Assembly: GCF_000348685.1 (NCBI RefSeq)
Contig: NZ_ANLA01000004.1
Location: 496,001 to 560,000 of the forward strand
From: Xanthomarina gelatinilytica
GTDB taxonomy: Bacteria; Bacteroidota; Bacteroidia; Flavobacteriales; Flavobacteriaceae
DNA: 64,000 bases
Direction of reading: 5' to 3'
Shown: piece by piece, positions 42,592 through 52,439 of the stretch
Numbering within the stretch: position 1 is the stretch's first letter
Layout: each line of letters opens with the position of its first letter
The notes under the pieces: model-generated
Databases searched by the model: none
What the model was told of the DNA's origin: nothing
Seen by the model: the letters and a program-made list of their open reading frames with translations, nothing else
Translations under genes and position numbers: made by a program

Positions 42592-45500
42592 TTAGTTGAC
42601 AATAGGCCTTAAAACTGCCAGAGCCTGTTTTACGGTCTTAATGTTTTCGAAAGTAAGCAACAAACGCAAACCGTTTCTGGTTTGTTTTTCTTTCATTTTA
42701 CAAGCTCCAGGATGCGATTGGATGTATTGTAAAATTTTTGTGAAACCATTGCTTTGATAAAAACCACTTTTTTGATCGGTTATAAAATAACCAATGAGTT
42801 TGCCTTGTTTCATCACTACTTTTTCAAGACCCATTTTAGTGGCAAGCCATTTTACCCGAACACTGTTGAACAAATCCACTACTTGGGTTGGTAATTCACC
42901 AAAACGATCTATGATTTCAGTCTCGAATTTTTGAAGTTCCTCTTCGGTTTTTAGGTTGTTAAGTTGTGTGTAAAGGTTTAAACGTTCAGAAATATTGTTC
43001 ACATAATCGTCTGGAAAAAGCATCTCAATATCAGAGTCGATGGTTACATCTTTTACATATTCTTTTTCTTTGCCATCGTCTTTATATAAGTCTTTAAACT
43101 CATTTTCCTTCAATTCCTCAATGGCTTCATTCAATATTTTTTGATACGTGTCAAAACCAATATCATTAATAAACCCACTTTGTTCGCCACCCAATAAATC
43201 TCCTGCACCACGAATTTCCAAATCCTTCATGGCAATATTAAAACCACTGCCAAGTTCTGAAAATTGTTCCAATGCTGTCATTCGTTTTCTGGCATCTTCG
43301 GTCATGGCTGCATATTCTGGTGTAATAAAGTAGCAAAAAGCTTTTTTATTGCTTCGTCCCACACGTCCACGCATTTGGTGTAAATCGCTTAAACCAAAAT
43401 TATTGGCATTGTTAATAAAAATGGTGTTGGCATTTGGCACATCCAAACCGCTTTCCACAATAGTGGTACTAATTAAAACATCAAATTCGCCATTTATAAA
43501 AGCGAGCATCAATTGTTCCAATTTTTTACCTTCCATTTGTCCATGGCCAATCCCAATTTTGGCATCTGGTACCAAACGTTGAACCATTCCTGCCACTTCC
43601 TTGATGTTCTCTATGCGATTGTGGATAAAGAAAATTTGTCCACCACGTTGTATTTCGTAAGTAATGGCGTCCCTTATGGTTTCTTCGTTAAAACGTATTA
43701 CATGACTCTCTATAGGATAACGGTTTGGTGGAGGTGTTGTGATAACCGATAAATCCCTAGCTGCCATTAAACTAAACTGAAGGGTTCTAGGGATTGGCGT
43801 TGCTGTTAAGGTAAGCACATCCACCTGTTCTTTAAGGGTTTTTAATTTGTCTTTTACAGCCACTCCAAATTTTTGTTCCTCATCAACTATCAATAAGCCC
43901 AGATCCTTAAACTTTACATTTTTATTTACTAACTGATGGGTTCCAATAATAATGTCCACTTGACCATTTTCCAACTGTTCCAAGGTTTCCCGTTTTTCTT
44001 TGGCAGTTCTAAAACGGTTTAAATAATCCACTGTTACAGGAAAATCCTTTAAACGTTCTTTAAAGGTTCTGGAATGTTGATAGGCCAAAATGGTTGTAGG
44101 TACCAAAACAGCAACTTGCTTCCCGTTGTCAACGGCTTTAAAAGCAGCACGAATGGCGACTTCTGTTTTGCCAAAACCAACATCGCCACAAACCAATCGG
44201 TCCATGGGTCTTTCACTTTCCATATCAGCCTTTATGTCTGCAGTGGCAGTAATTTGGTCTGGCGTGTCTTCGTAGATAAACGAAGATTCCAATTCCAGTT
44301 GCATGTGACTGTCTGGATGGTATTGGTATCCTTTTTCCAATTTTCTTTTGGCATAAACCTGAATTAGGTTAAAAGCAATTTCCTTGACTCTGGATTTGGT
44401 TTTTTGCTTGAGGTTTTTCCAGGCAGCAGACCCTAATTTGTAAATTTTTGGAGGTTTGCCATCCTTACCATTGAATTTTGTGATTTTATGTAGCGAATGA
44501 ATACTTAAATACAAGATGTCCCGTTCGCCATAAACCAATTTTATCGCTTCTTGTTTTTTTCCTTCAACATCTATTTTTTGCAAACCACCAAACCTGCCAA
44601 TTCCATGGTCTATATGTGTGACATAATCGCCAATCTCCAGGTTTGTAAGTTCTTTTAGGGTAATGGCTTGCTTTTTGGCATAGCCATTTTTTAGGTGAAA
44701 TTTATGATAACGCTCAAAAATTTGGTGGTCTGTATAACAAGCTATTTTATAATCCTTGTCTATAAAACCTTGGTAAAGGGAAAGTACAATGGTTTTGTAA
44801 TGTACCTGTTCCTCCAAATCTTCAAAAATATCATGAAAACGTTTGGCCTGCTGCTCGCTAACACAAGCTATGTAGTTGGTATAACCATTCTCGTGATTGG
44901 TGTTGAGGTTTTCAATTAATAAGTTGAACTGTTTGTTAAAGGATGGTTGTGGAGAGGTGTTAAATTGAACGGTTTGCGACTCTTCGTGTGGCTTGTCTTG
45001 AGCGAAGTCGAAAGGCCCTGAATGACCAAACACAGCTTGTGACCCAAATTCCACTAAGGTAAAATCCAATAACTGCTTTTTTAATAATGTTGAATTGCAA
45101 AACAATTCGTCAGGCTCTGCATGTTTTAATTCCGATGATAGATTTTTAAAGGCTTCTACGGCTTTTTCAAAAAAATCGTCTATTCTAGAAAACAAGATAT
45201 CGCTGTTTTTGGTAAAAATGACCGTTTTGGAAGCGATATAATTTAAAAAACCTTGTCTGCTTTCTTCCAAAAGTTTGTTGGCAACATTTGGAATGATGTT
45301 AATTTTCTTGATTTGTTCTGTAGATAGCTGTGTTTCCACATCAAAAGTTCGAATACTATCCACATCGTCTCCAAAAAACTCAATTCTATAAGGCTCGTCG
45401 TGACTAAAAGAAAAGACATCCACGATACCACCACGAACCGAAAATTCTCCTGGTTCGGTTACAAAATCCACACGTTTGAATTTGTATTCAAACAGGACTT

Positions 45501-45972
45501 CGTTTACAAAGTCTATGGACAACTTATCGTTGATCGAAATTTTTAGCGTATTTCGTTCCAACTCTTTCCTTGTCACAACTTTTTCAAAAAGTGCATCTGG
45601 ATATGTAACAATAATAGCTGGTTTTTTTCGGGAATTTATTCGGTTCAAAACTTCAGCCCTTAAAAGTACATTGGCATTGTCTGTTTCTTCTATTTGGTAA
45701 GGTCTTCTGTAACTTCCAGGATAAAAAAGCACGTCTTTATCGTTCAGTAATACCTCCAAATCGTTGAGGTAAAAAGCAGCTTCTTCTTTATCGTTAAAAA
45801 CAAGCAGAAAAGGTTTGTTTGCTTGCTTGAATGTTTCAGTTAAAACAAAGGACAACGATGAACCTACAAGGCCTTTTAAATGTGTTTTACTTTGATTTTG
45901 GGCAATAGCAGATTGCAGATTTTGCGTTTGCAAAGCCTGTGCATATGTTTGCGAGAGAACAGTTTTACTCAA
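42592..45972 (-). CDS. mfd: Transcription-repair coupling factor Mfd
   Basis: This 1126-residue protein has an N-terminal UvrB-like region, a CarD-like RNA polymerase-interaction domain (LEIGDYVTHIDHGIGRFGG), a RecG-like helicase with Walker A GDVGFGKTEVAIRAAFKAV, DEEQ and the TATPIPRTL motif, and a C-terminal TRCF domain. It removes stalled RNA polymerase and recruits UvrA. The start is TTG at 45972: an in-frame stop lies four codons upstream and no nearby ATG exists. Residues 316-328 (GHSGPFDFAQDKPHEE region) are encoded by a repeat-like element, in a loop between domains. Confidence 0.97.
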   Translation of the reverse strand: MSKTVLSQTYAQALQTQNLQSAIAQNQSKTHLKGLVGSSLSFVLTETFKQANKPFLLVFNDKEEAAFYLNDLEVLLNDKDVLFYPGSYRRPYQIEETDNANVLLRAEVLNRINSRKKPAIIVTYPDALFEKVVTRKELERNTLKISINDKLSIDFVNEVLFEYKFKRVDFVTEPGEFSVRGGIVDVFSFSHDEPYRIEFFGDDVDSIRTFDVETQLSTEQIKKINIIPNVANKLLEESRQGFLNYIASKTVIFTKNSDILFSRIDDFFEKAVEAFKNLSSELKHAEPDELFCNSTLLKKQLLDFTLVEFGSQAVFGHSGPFDFAQDKPHEESQTVQFNTSPQPSFNKQFNLLIENLNTNHENGYTNYIACVSEQQAKRFHDIFEDLEEQVHYKTIVLSLYQGFIDKDYKIACYTDHQIFERYHKFHLKNGYAKKQAITLKELTNLEIGDYVTHIDHGIGRFGGLQKIDVEGKKQEAIKLVYGERDILYLSIHSLHKITKFNGKDGKPPKIYKLGSAAWKNLKQKTKSRVKEIAFNLIQVYAKRKLEKGYQYHPDSHMQLELESSFIYEDTPDQITATADIKADMESERPMDRLVCGDVGFGKTEVAIRAAFKAVDNGKQVAVLVPTTILAYQHSRTFKERLKDFPVTVDYLNRFRTAKEKRETLEQLENGQVDIIIGTHQLVNKNVKFKDLGLLIVDEEQKFGVAVKDKLKTLKEQVDVLTLTATPIPRTLQFSLMAARDLSVITTPPPNRYPIESHVIRFNEETIRDAITYEIQRGGQIFFIHNRIENIKEVAGMVQRLVPDAKIGIGHGQMEGKKLEQLMLAFINGEFDVLISTTIVESGLDVPNANTIFINNANNFGLSDLHQMRGRVGRSNKKAFCYFITPEYAAMTEDARKRMTALEQFSELGSGFNIAMKDLEIRGAGDLLGGEQSGFINDIGFDTYQKILNEAIEELKENEFKDLYKDDGKEKEYVKDVTIDSDIEMLFPDDYVNNISERLNLYTQLNNLKTEEELQKFETEIIDRFGELPTQVVDLFNSVRVKWLATKMGLEKVVMKQGKLIGYFITDQKSGFYQSNGFTKILQYIQSHPGACKMKEKQTRNGLRLLLTFENIKTVKQALAVLRPIVN
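44991..45027. repeat. Repeat element translated in frame within mfd
   Basis: The + strand reads GCTTGTCTTGAGCGAAGTCG followed by AAAGGCCCTGAATGACC. The CTTGAGCGAAGTCGAAAGG core is a common dispersed repeat in Flavobacteriaceae, and its translation as PFDFAQDKP is recognisable. It lies at about residues 316-328 of Mfd. Confidence 0.7.
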
Positions 45973-46111
45973 GACAATTTATTTTAATGAATCCAAGATT
46001 CTTAGCAGTGCAAATATAAAGTTTCCTATTTAATATGACCGGAATTTATTTCTTGAATGCCATGTTGGTTTGTAGAGTTAAAAAAAGCAATGTTTATATT
46101 TTAAAAGGTAG

Positions 46112-46129
46112 TATCTTTGATTATATTTG
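46112..46129 (+). promoter_or_regulatory. Two consecutive -7 promoter boxes upstream of the TerB-like gene
   Basis: TATCTTTG (46112-46119) and TATATTTG (46122-46129) both fit TAnnTTTG, 10 nt apart, giving two possible transcription starts shortly before the ATG at 46154. No convincing -33 TTG was seen. Confidence 0.5.
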
Positions 46130-46153
46130 CAGCACTTTAAAAAACAAGATTAT

Positions 46154-46585
46154 ATGTCATTTTTAGATTTATTTGATAGCGGATTTAAACAACGTAACGC
46201 AGACCACTTTGCAGCTATAGTTAGAGTGGCTATGGACGATGGAATTATTACAGATGATGAGAAAGCGTTTTTAGACCGTTTGGCTCGTAATTTGGATATT
46301 AGTGAAGACGAGTATAAAACCATCTTAAAAGACTACCAGTCTCACCCAATTAACCCTCCTACATCTTACGAAAGACGTTTGGAGCGTTTATACGATTTGG
46401 CAAGAATGGTTTATGTAGATCACATTAAAGGGGACAGCGAAGAGATTGTTCTTAAAAAAATAGCAGTTGGTTTGGGCTTTAGTCCAGACAACGTAAAGTA
46501 TGTTGTGGACAAAGCATTGACTTTGGTAAGCAATGGTGTGGATTTAGATACTTTTTCTGAAGAAATAAGAAACATGAATAGATAA
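46154..46585 (+). CDS. TerB-like helical protein
   Basis: This 143-residue protein resembles the TerB/DjlA-N fold: FAAIVRVAMDDGIITDDEKAFLDRLARNLDISEDEYKTILKDY, with acidic metal-binding positions DDGIITDDE, then a second helical repeat VYVDHIKGDSEEIVLKKIAVGLGFSPDNVKYVV. TerB-like proteins bind divalent metal and occur in stress-response modules, but no ter genes are nearby. The frame begins at 46127; the ATG at 46154 (MSFLDLFDSG) follows the promoter boxes and is preferred. It shares a terminator with fbp. Confidence 0.85.
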   Translation: MSFLDLFDSGFKQRNADHFAAIVRVAMDDGIITDDEKAFLDRLARNLDISEDEYKTILKDYQSHPINPPTSYERRLERLYDLARMVYVDHIKGDSEEIVLKKIAVGLGFSPDNVKYVVDKALTLVSNGVDLDTFSEEIRNMNR

Positions 46586-46610
46586 CAACATCTATTTTAA
46601 GATAAAAAAA

Positions 46611-46645
46611 AGCGAATGGAACCTGTAGTGCCATTCGCTTTTTTT
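46611..46645. terminator. Bidirectional terminator between the TerB-like gene and fbp
   Basis: A perfect 9-bp stem AGCGAATGG/CCATTCGCT has an 11-nt loop, with an A-run to the left and a T-run to the right, between two convergent genes. Confidence 0.92.
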
Positions 46646-46663
46646 ATGCAATATGTAAAAGGT

Positions 46664-47671
46664 TTATTTGGCGTTTCTCATAAACTCTTCGGCTTTTTCC
46701 ACCATGTTTTTACTGCCACAGAAAAAAGGAACACGTTGGTGCAATTCGGTTGGTTTTATATCCATAATTCTATTAAAACCATCGCTGGCTTTGCCTTTGG
46801 CTTGTTCGGCCAAAAAAGCCATTGGGTTACATTCGTAAAGCAAGCGTAGTTTTCCATTGGAATTTTTGGAGCTTTTTGGGTACAGATAAATACCACCTTT
46901 AATCATGTTTCTATGAAAATCTGATACCAAGGACCCAATGTATCTGCTGGTATAAGGTCTGTCGCCTTCTTCCATTTGGCAATACTTAATGTAATCTTTA
47001 ACACCTTGAGGGAAATGAATATAATTTCCTTCGTTTACTGAATAAATTCTGCCATTTTCAGGAAAGGTCATTCTTGGATGCGATAAATAGAAGGTGCCAA
47101 TGGCAGGATTGAGCGTAAAACCATTCACACCATCTCCAGTGGTATAAACCAACATGGTTGAAGTGCCATAAACCACATATCCAGCAGCAACCTGTTTGTT
47201 GCCTTCCTGAAGAAAATCCTCGATGGTTACTGGAGTTCCAACTGGAGTTACACGTCTGTATACGGAAAAGATAGTTCCAACAGAGACATTGACATCAATG
47301 TTTGAAGAGCCATCCAAAGGATCTATTAAAACAATATATTTGTTTTGGTTGTTTTCGTCTTGACTATTAATGGTAATAAAATCATCTTCTTCTTCACTGG
47401 CTATACCACAAACAATATTTCTGTTTTTTAAAGTTTGAATAAACTTCTCATTGGCATACACGTCTAGTTTTTGTTGGTCTTCCCCTTGTATGTTTGTGTC
47501 TCCAGCAGCACCAATAATATCTACCAGTCCAGCTTTGTTCACTTCGTGGTTAACTACCTTGGCTGCTAAACGAATGGAGTTGATAAGTCGAGACAATTCT
47601 CCAGAAGTATATTTAAAAGAGGCTTGATTTTCAATAATAAATTCTCCTAAAGTTTGATTTTTTCTAGACAT
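46664..47671 (-). CDS. fbp: Fructose-1,6-bisphosphatase, class I
   Basis: This 335-residue enzyme is a typical class I FBPase. The metal and active-site motif [23 protein letters not shown] is conserved, with the earlier Glu region GIASEEEDD and the substrate part [26 protein letters not shown]. It dephosphorylates fructose-1,6-bisphosphate in gluconeogenesis. The ATG start is clear. The gene is divergent from the GNAT-aspartokinase operon, with a gap of about 122 nt between the start codons. Confidence 0.97.
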   Translation of the reverse strand: MSRKNQTLGEFIIENQASFKYTSGELSRLINSIRLAAKVVNHEVNKAGLVDIIGAAGDTNIQGEDQQKLDVYANEKFIQTLKNRNIVCGIASEEEDDFITINSQDENNQNKYIVLIDPLDGSSNIDVNVSVGTIFSVYRRVTPVGTPVTIEDFLQEGNKQVAAGYVVYGTSTMLVYTTGDGVNGFTLNPAIGTFYLSHPRMTFPENGRIYSVNEGNYIHFPQGVKDYIKYCQMEEGDRPYTSRYIGSLVSDFHRNMIKGGIYLYPKSSKNSNGKLRLLYECNPMAFLAEQAKGKASDGFNRIMDIKPTELHQRVPFFCGSKNMVEKAEEFMRNAK

Positions 47672-47793
47672 GAAGTTTTAGTATGTTGATTGTATTGCAA
47701 ATATCGTATTTTTTAACAAACTATAACGTTTTCAAAAAAGATAAATATGAGATAATAAGCAACTTTAAACTATCTTTATCCCAAATTTTTTTT

Positions 47794-48273
47794 ATGAAAA
47801 TCTCTATTCGTAAAGCGAAAAAAGAAGATATGGCTGCTGTTCTTAAATTAATTAAGGAATTGGCAGTGTTTGAGAAGGAACCAGATGCTGTGGAAATTTC
47901 TGTTGCAGATTTACAGCGTGATGGTTTTAAGGAACAACCAGAATTTGAATGTTTTGTTGCAGAAGTAGCTGAAAAAATTCAAGGAATCGCTTTGGTTTAC
48001 AAACGTTATTCCACCTGGAAAGGCCCTGTGTTGCATTTGGAAGATTTAATTGTGAGCCAGAACATGAGAGGTCATAATATTGGAACCTTGTTGTTAAATG
48101 AAGTCGTAAGATATGGCAACCAGTTAGGGGTAAAACGTATAAGTTGGGAGGTATTGGACTGGAATGAACCAGCCATTGCATTTTATGAAAAGAAAGGAGC
48201 CAACGTGATGCGGGATTGGGATGTGGTGCACTTAAACGAAAAAGGAATTAAAGCATATTTATCAAAATTGTAA
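47794..48273 (+). CDS. GNAT-family N-acetyltransferase
   Basis: This protein of 159 residues from the ATG at 47794 (MKISIRKAKKEDMAAVLKLI) has the GNAT core: VLHLEDLIVSQNMRGHNIGTLLLNEVVRYG, with the acetyl-CoA loop RGHNIG, then ISWEVLDWNEPAIAFYEKKGANV. The closest known group is the diamine/spermidine acetyltransferase-like GNATs. The substrate is unknown. Translation runs directly into the aspartokinase gene, with a TAATG overlap of stop and start. The frame extends upstream to 47683, but the ATG that begins the domain is preferred. Confidence 0.88.
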   Translation: MKISIRKAKKEDMAAVLKLIKELAVFEKEPDAVEISVADLQRDGFKEQPEFECFVAEVAEKIQGIALVYKRYSTWKGPVLHLEDLIVSQNMRGHNIGTLLLNEVVRYGNQLGVKRISWEVLDWNEPAIAFYEKKGANVMRDWDVVHLNEKGIKAYLSKL

Positions 48274-49523
48274 TGCAAGTATTTAAATTTGGAGGAGCAT
48301 CGGTTAAAGATGCCAAAGGCGTAAAAAACTTAGTAAATGTTTTAAATAAAACTGGATATAAAAATACCTTGGTGGTAGTTTCTGCCATGGGAAAAACCAC
48401 CAATGCCTTGGAAAAGGTTATTGCCAATTACTTTGATAACAAAGGCGAACTTCAAAGTTCACTTCAAGAGGTTATAAAATTTCACAATGGTATTTTATTG
48501 GACCTGTTTGACAATGAGCAACACGCTGTATATAAAAAAATAACAGCTTTATTTAATGAGCTAACAGCTTTTATGGACAGAAATAAATCGCCAGATTATA
48601 ATTTTGTTTACGATCAGGTCATTGGTTTTGGAGAATTGGTTTCCACAACCATTGTTAGTGAGTATTTAAACGACGTGGGCTTGAAAAACCAGTGGTTGGA
48701 TGTTAGGGACTTTATAAAAACAGACAATTATTATAGAAGTGCCCATGTAGATTGGGAAGCATCTCAAGAGCGTATTGCAACGCAATTTAACAGAACCCAG
48801 TTAAACATCACTCAAGGGTTTTTAGGTAGTGATGCCAACAATTTTACAACTACTTTAGGACGAGAAGGTAGTGACTATACAGCTGCTATTTTTGCCTACT
48901 GCTTAAATGCCCAAAGCGTGACTATTTGGAAAGATGTTCCAGGTGTTTTAAATGCCGATCCAAGGTATTTTGAAAATGCCCAGTTGTTAAACAAAATATC
49001 GTATAGAGAAGCCATAGAGTTGGCTTTTTATGGGGCTTCCGTAATTCATCCCAAAACCTTGCAGCCTTTGCAACGAAAAGAAATTCCTTTGTTTGTAAAA
49101 TCGTTTTTACAACCAGAAAACAAAGGCACCATGGTTAGTAAGGAAGCAGGACTGGATCCACAGATTCCATGTTTTATCGTAAAGAAAAACCAGGTGCTGA
49201 TTTCCTTGTCTTCTTTGGATTTCTCATACATAGTGGAGGATAATATCAGCGAGATTTTCAAATTGTTGCACTTATATAAAATGAAGGTGGACGTGATTCA
49301 AAATTCTGCCATCAGTTTTTCGGTATGTGTGGACAATATGTATAAAAACCTGGAAAAGTTATTACAACACTTAAAAGCAAAGTTTAAAGTAACCTGTACG
49401 GAAAACGTATCCTTATACACCATAAGGCATTATAATGAACTAGCTATAAAACAGTTGGAAAAAGATAAGGAAGTGTTACTGAAACAATTAACGCACGAAA
49501 CCATGCAAATAGTTACTAAATAA
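48273..49523 (+). CDS. lysC: Aspartate kinase
   Basis: This 416-residue monofunctional aspartokinase has the N-terminal KFGGASVKDAKGVKNL and the kinase core TTLGREGSDYTAAIFAYCLNAQSVTIWKDVPGVLNADPRYF. The C-terminal part has two weakly conserved ACT-like segments (about 300-400), which may bind lysine or threonine. It phosphorylates aspartate for the lysine, threonine and methionine pathways. It starts one base before the end of the GNAT gene (TAATG) and is followed 23 nt later by the acyltransferase gene. The symbol is given for function; which feedback type it is cannot be told. Confidence 0.9.
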   Translation: MQVFKFGGASVKDAKGVKNLVNVLNKTGYKNTLVVVSAMGKTTNALEKVIANYFDNKGELQSSLQEVIKFHNGILLDLFDNEQHAVYKKITALFNELTAFMDRNKSPDYNFVYDQVIGFGELVSTTIVSEYLNDVGLKNQWLDVRDFIKTDNYYRSAHVDWEASQERIATQFNRTQLNITQGFLGSDANNFTTTLGREGSDYTAAIFAYCLNAQSVTIWKDVPGVLNADPRYFENAQLLNKISYREAIELAFYGASVIHPKTLQPLQRKEIPLFVKSFLQPENKGTMVSKEAGLDPQIPCFIVKKNQVLISLSSLDFSYIVEDNISEIFKLLHLYKMKVDVIQNSAISFSVCVDNMYKNLEKLLQHLKAKFKVTCTENVSLYTIRHYNELAIKQLEKDKEVLLKQLTHETMQIVTK

Positions 49524-49546
49524 ACATTTTCATTACATTTGTATTC

Positions 49547-51376
49547 ATGACAAAGCAACCAGATACAGGATTGGTGTCGGCCAAAGAAGTGGCTAAAGCC
49601 ATACAATTGGATTCTTACGGATTTGTAGGGACGTTTATTGGATGGATACTTATGAAAGTGCTTAAAATATCTACCCTAAACGATATTTACAACAGAAACA
49701 AACACCTTGAAAAGGTAGATTTTTTAAATGGTATTTTGCACGAATTCCAAATTAAATTCGAAATCCCGGAAGAAGATTTAAAACGATTGCCAAAAGATGG
49801 CGCTTACATTACGGTTTCCAATCATCCACTTGGAGGGATTGATGGCATTTTGCTTTTAAAATTAATGCTGGAACAACGAGAAGATTTTAAAATTATAGCC
49901 AATTTCCTTCTTCATAGAATAGAGCCATTAAAACCTTACATTATGCCAGTAAATCCTTTTGAAGACAGGAAGGATGTTAAATCTAGTATTGCAGGTTTTA
50001 AAAATGCGATAAAACACTTGCAAGAAGGGCATCCACTTGGTGTGTTTCCAGCTGGTGAAGTTTCTACTTATAGAGACGGGAAATTATTGGTAGACAAACC
50101 TTGGGAAGAAGCAGCCATGAAGCTTATTCAAAAAGCCGAAGTACCTGTGGTACCAATATATTTCCATGCCAAAAACAGCACACTTTTTTATAAGTTATCC
50201 AAGATTAGCGATACGTTTAGAACGGCAAAGCTGCCATCGGAATTGCTAACTCAAAAACGTAGAACCATAAAAGTAAGAATAGGAAGGCCAATTTCGGTTG
50301 CAGACCAAAAGGAACATCAAAGCCTTGATGAATTTTCAGAATTCATTAGAAAAAAAACCTATATGCTTTCCAATTCGTTTGATGAAAAAGGAAATTTATT
50401 AAGCAATATCTCATCCACCTTAAAAGTGCCAAAACCACCAAAACGAATTGTAACGCCAATTTCAAAAGACATCATGAACCAAGAGGTGGAAGCATTAAGA
50501 AAAGGGGATTGTAGGTTGTTGCAAAGCAAGAATTACGAGGTATTTTTGGCCACATCTACCGAAATACCGAACATTTTAAGGGAAATAGGCAGATTGCGTG
50601 AAATTACTTTTAGGGAAGTTGGCGAAGGAACAAATGAAGCCATAGACCTAGATACTTTTGATACCTATTACCACCATATGTTTCTTTGGGACAGCGAACA
50701 ACAGCTTGTAGCTGGCGCTTACAGAATGGGATTAGGCTCTGAGATTTATGCCAAATATGGGATAGACGGATTTTACCTTCAGGATTTATTTAGGTTTGAG
50801 CCGGAATTGTTTAAAATGATGAGCGAATCCATAGAAATGGGTCGCGCCTTTATAATAAAAGAATATCAACAAAAACCCATGCCATTATTTTTGCTATGGA
50901 AAGGCATAGTACACACTACGTTGCGTTATCCTGAACACAAATTTTTAATAGGTGGAGTAAGTATTAGCAACCAGTTTTCAAATTTCTCAAAATCGTTAAT
51001 GATTGAGTTTATGAAATCTCATTATTACGATCCATACATTGCACAATATGTGCATCCAAAAAAAGAGTTTAAAGTAAAACTGAAAGATGCAGATAAAGAT
51101 TTTGTTTTTGATGAAACCGAAGCCGATTTAAACAAATTTGACAAAATTATAGATGAGGTAGAACCAGGTGCTTTGCGATTGCCAGTATTGCTTAAAAAAT
51201 ACATCAAACAAAATGCCAAATTGGTAGCCTTTAATGTGGATCCTTTGTTTAACAATTCGGTGGATGGCTTGATGTACATAAAAATTGCCGACTTACCGGA
51301 AAGTACTGTAAAACCTGTTATGGAAGAGTTTCAAGCTGAATTGGAACAAAAACTCTCTGAACAGAATGATGCTTAA
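49547..51376 (+). CDS. olsF: OlsF-like bifunctional acyltransferase (ornithine lipid synthesis)
   Basis: This 609-residue protein has two fused acyltransferase domains. Residues 75-260 are PlsC-like (OlsA type), with VSNHPLGGIDG and FPAGEVSTYRDG. Residues 320-520 are a GNAT/OlsB-like domain (IPNILREIGRLREITFREVGEGTNEAIDLDTFDTYYHHMFLWD). This order matches OlsF, which acylates ornithine twice and is known from Serratia and Flavobacterium. Ornithine or related amino-acid lipids would be the product. The amino acid specificity, for example ornithine versus glycine in flavolipin-type lipids, cannot be read from sequence. It lies downstream of the aspartokinase gene in one apparent operon. Confidence 0.83.
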   Translation: MTKQPDTGLVSAKEVAKAIQLDSYGFVGTFIGWILMKVLKISTLNDIYNRNKHLEKVDFLNGILHEFQIKFEIPEEDLKRLPKDGAYITVSNHPLGGIDGILLLKLMLEQREDFKIIANFLLHRIEPLKPYIMPVNPFEDRKDVKSSIAGFKNAIKHLQEGHPLGVFPAGEVSTYRDGKLLVDKPWEEAAMKLIQKAEVPVVPIYFHAKNSTLFYKLSKISDTFRTAKLPSELLTQKRRTIKVRIGRPISVADQKEHQSLDEFSEFIRKKTYMLSNSFDEKGNLLSNISSTLKVPKPPKRIVTPISKDIMNQEVEALRKGDCRLLQSKNYEVFLATSTEIPNILREIGRLREITFREVGEGTNEAIDLDTFDTYYHHMFLWDSEQQLVAGAYRMGLGSEIYAKYGIDGFYLQDLFRFEPELFKMMSESIEMGRAFIIKEYQQKPMPLFLLWKGIVHTTLRYPEHKFLIGGVSISNQFSNFSKSLMIEFMKSHYYDPYIAQYVHPKKEFKVKLKDADKDFVFDETEADLNKFDKIIDEVEPGALRLPVLLKKYIKQNAKLVAFNVDPLFNNSVDGLMYIKIADLPESTVKPVMEEFQAELEQKLSEQNDA

Positions 51377-51403
51377 ATAACTATTATTTAAAGCCCAAAT
51401 ATT

Positions 51404-52435
51404 ATGTTCCAAATCAACTTTAAATTAGCCAGCTTCCTGTTTTTTTTAAGTATTTTTAGTTTACAAGCACAACAAGTTTCGGGTGTTGTTTACAACAAAA
51501 AAACTCAGGAACCTATGGAAGGGGTTACTGTTTATTTCAATAACACTACCATAGGTACTATCACCAACAGTAAGGGTATTTTTAAGCTTGATATACAAGA
51601 AATACGTACCTCATTGGTAGTCTCATTTTTAGGCTTTAAGAAAATAGTACAAGAAAATTATTCTGAAGACAAGGTTTATACCTTTTATCTAGAAGAAGAA
51701 ATTAGTGTTTTAAATGAAGTAGTTATAAGTACTCAAGATTCTTGGACTAGAGAACATAAACTTATTCAGTTTAAAAGACACTTTCTAGGGTATAGTAAAA
51801 ACGCTCGTTCTTGTTCCATATTAAATGAAGATGAAATATTTTTAAAGTTTGATGAAAAATCAATGCAATTAACAGCAACTTCAAAAACTCCTATCATTAT
51901 AAAAAATGATAATTTAAAATATGAAATTGCATATGATTTACAAGATTTTGAAGTAACTTATAAAATTAATTCTACAAATAATCACAATGGACATCCATAT
52001 GTAGAACGTGTTTATTATGAAGGGACTTCATATTATAAATCGTTATTAGATGAGCCTAAAAATAGAATAGATAAAAGAAGAGAAGAAGCTTATAAAGGAT
52101 CGGTTTTGTATTTTATGAGAGCACTTTTTAAAGATACTTTAATTAAGGATCGCTTTACTTTTTATTATAATAAAGAACAAATTCCTATAGAAAACTATTT
52201 AAGTTTATACAAAACGCAACATGATAATTTAATTAAAGTACGCTTGTATAAAGCCTTAGACGTTGTTGATCCGTTTGGTTGCCAATCTACAATTACACCT
52301 TTAGACACTTATTTTTACGTGAATAGTTTAGGAAACTATTCTCCAGTTAATGCCATTTCTTTTTCAGGCTATATGGGAGAACAACGCGTAGGAGATGCAC
52401 TTCCATTGGATTACCAACCTACATTGGAAAATTAA
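51404..52435 (+). CDS. Exported CarboxypepD_reg-like domain protein
   Basis: This 343-residue protein has a signal peptide (about 22 residues, ending SLQAQ). Next comes a carboxypeptidase-regulatory-like beta-sandwich domain typical of SusC/TonB receptors: VSGVVYNKKTQEPMEGVTVYFNNTTIGTITNSKGIFKLDI. No plug or barrel domain follows; the rest, from residue 110 on, is unrecognised, with basic, tyrosine-rich segments. Similar stand-alone proteins are common in Flavobacteriia and of unknown role. Codon use is more A+T-rich than its neighbours. It follows the olsF-like gene by 27 nt. Confidence 0.85.
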   Translation: MFQINFKLASFLFFLSIFSLQAQQVSGVVYNKKTQEPMEGVTVYFNNTTIGTITNSKGIFKLDIQEIRTSLVVSFLGFKKIVQENYSEDKVYTFYLEEEISVLNEVVISTQDSWTREHKLIQFKRHFLGYSKNARSCSILNEDEIFLKFDEKSMQLTATSKTPIIIKNDNLKYEIAYDLQDFEVTYKINSTNNHNGHPYVERVYYEGTSYYKSLLDEPKNRIDKRREEAYKGSVLYFMRALFKDTLIKDRFTFYYNKEQIPIENYLSLYKTQHDNLIKVRLYKALDVVDPFGCQSTITPLDTYFYVNSLGNYSPVNAISFSGYMGEQRVGDALPLDYQPTLEN

Positions 52436-52439
52436 ATGC

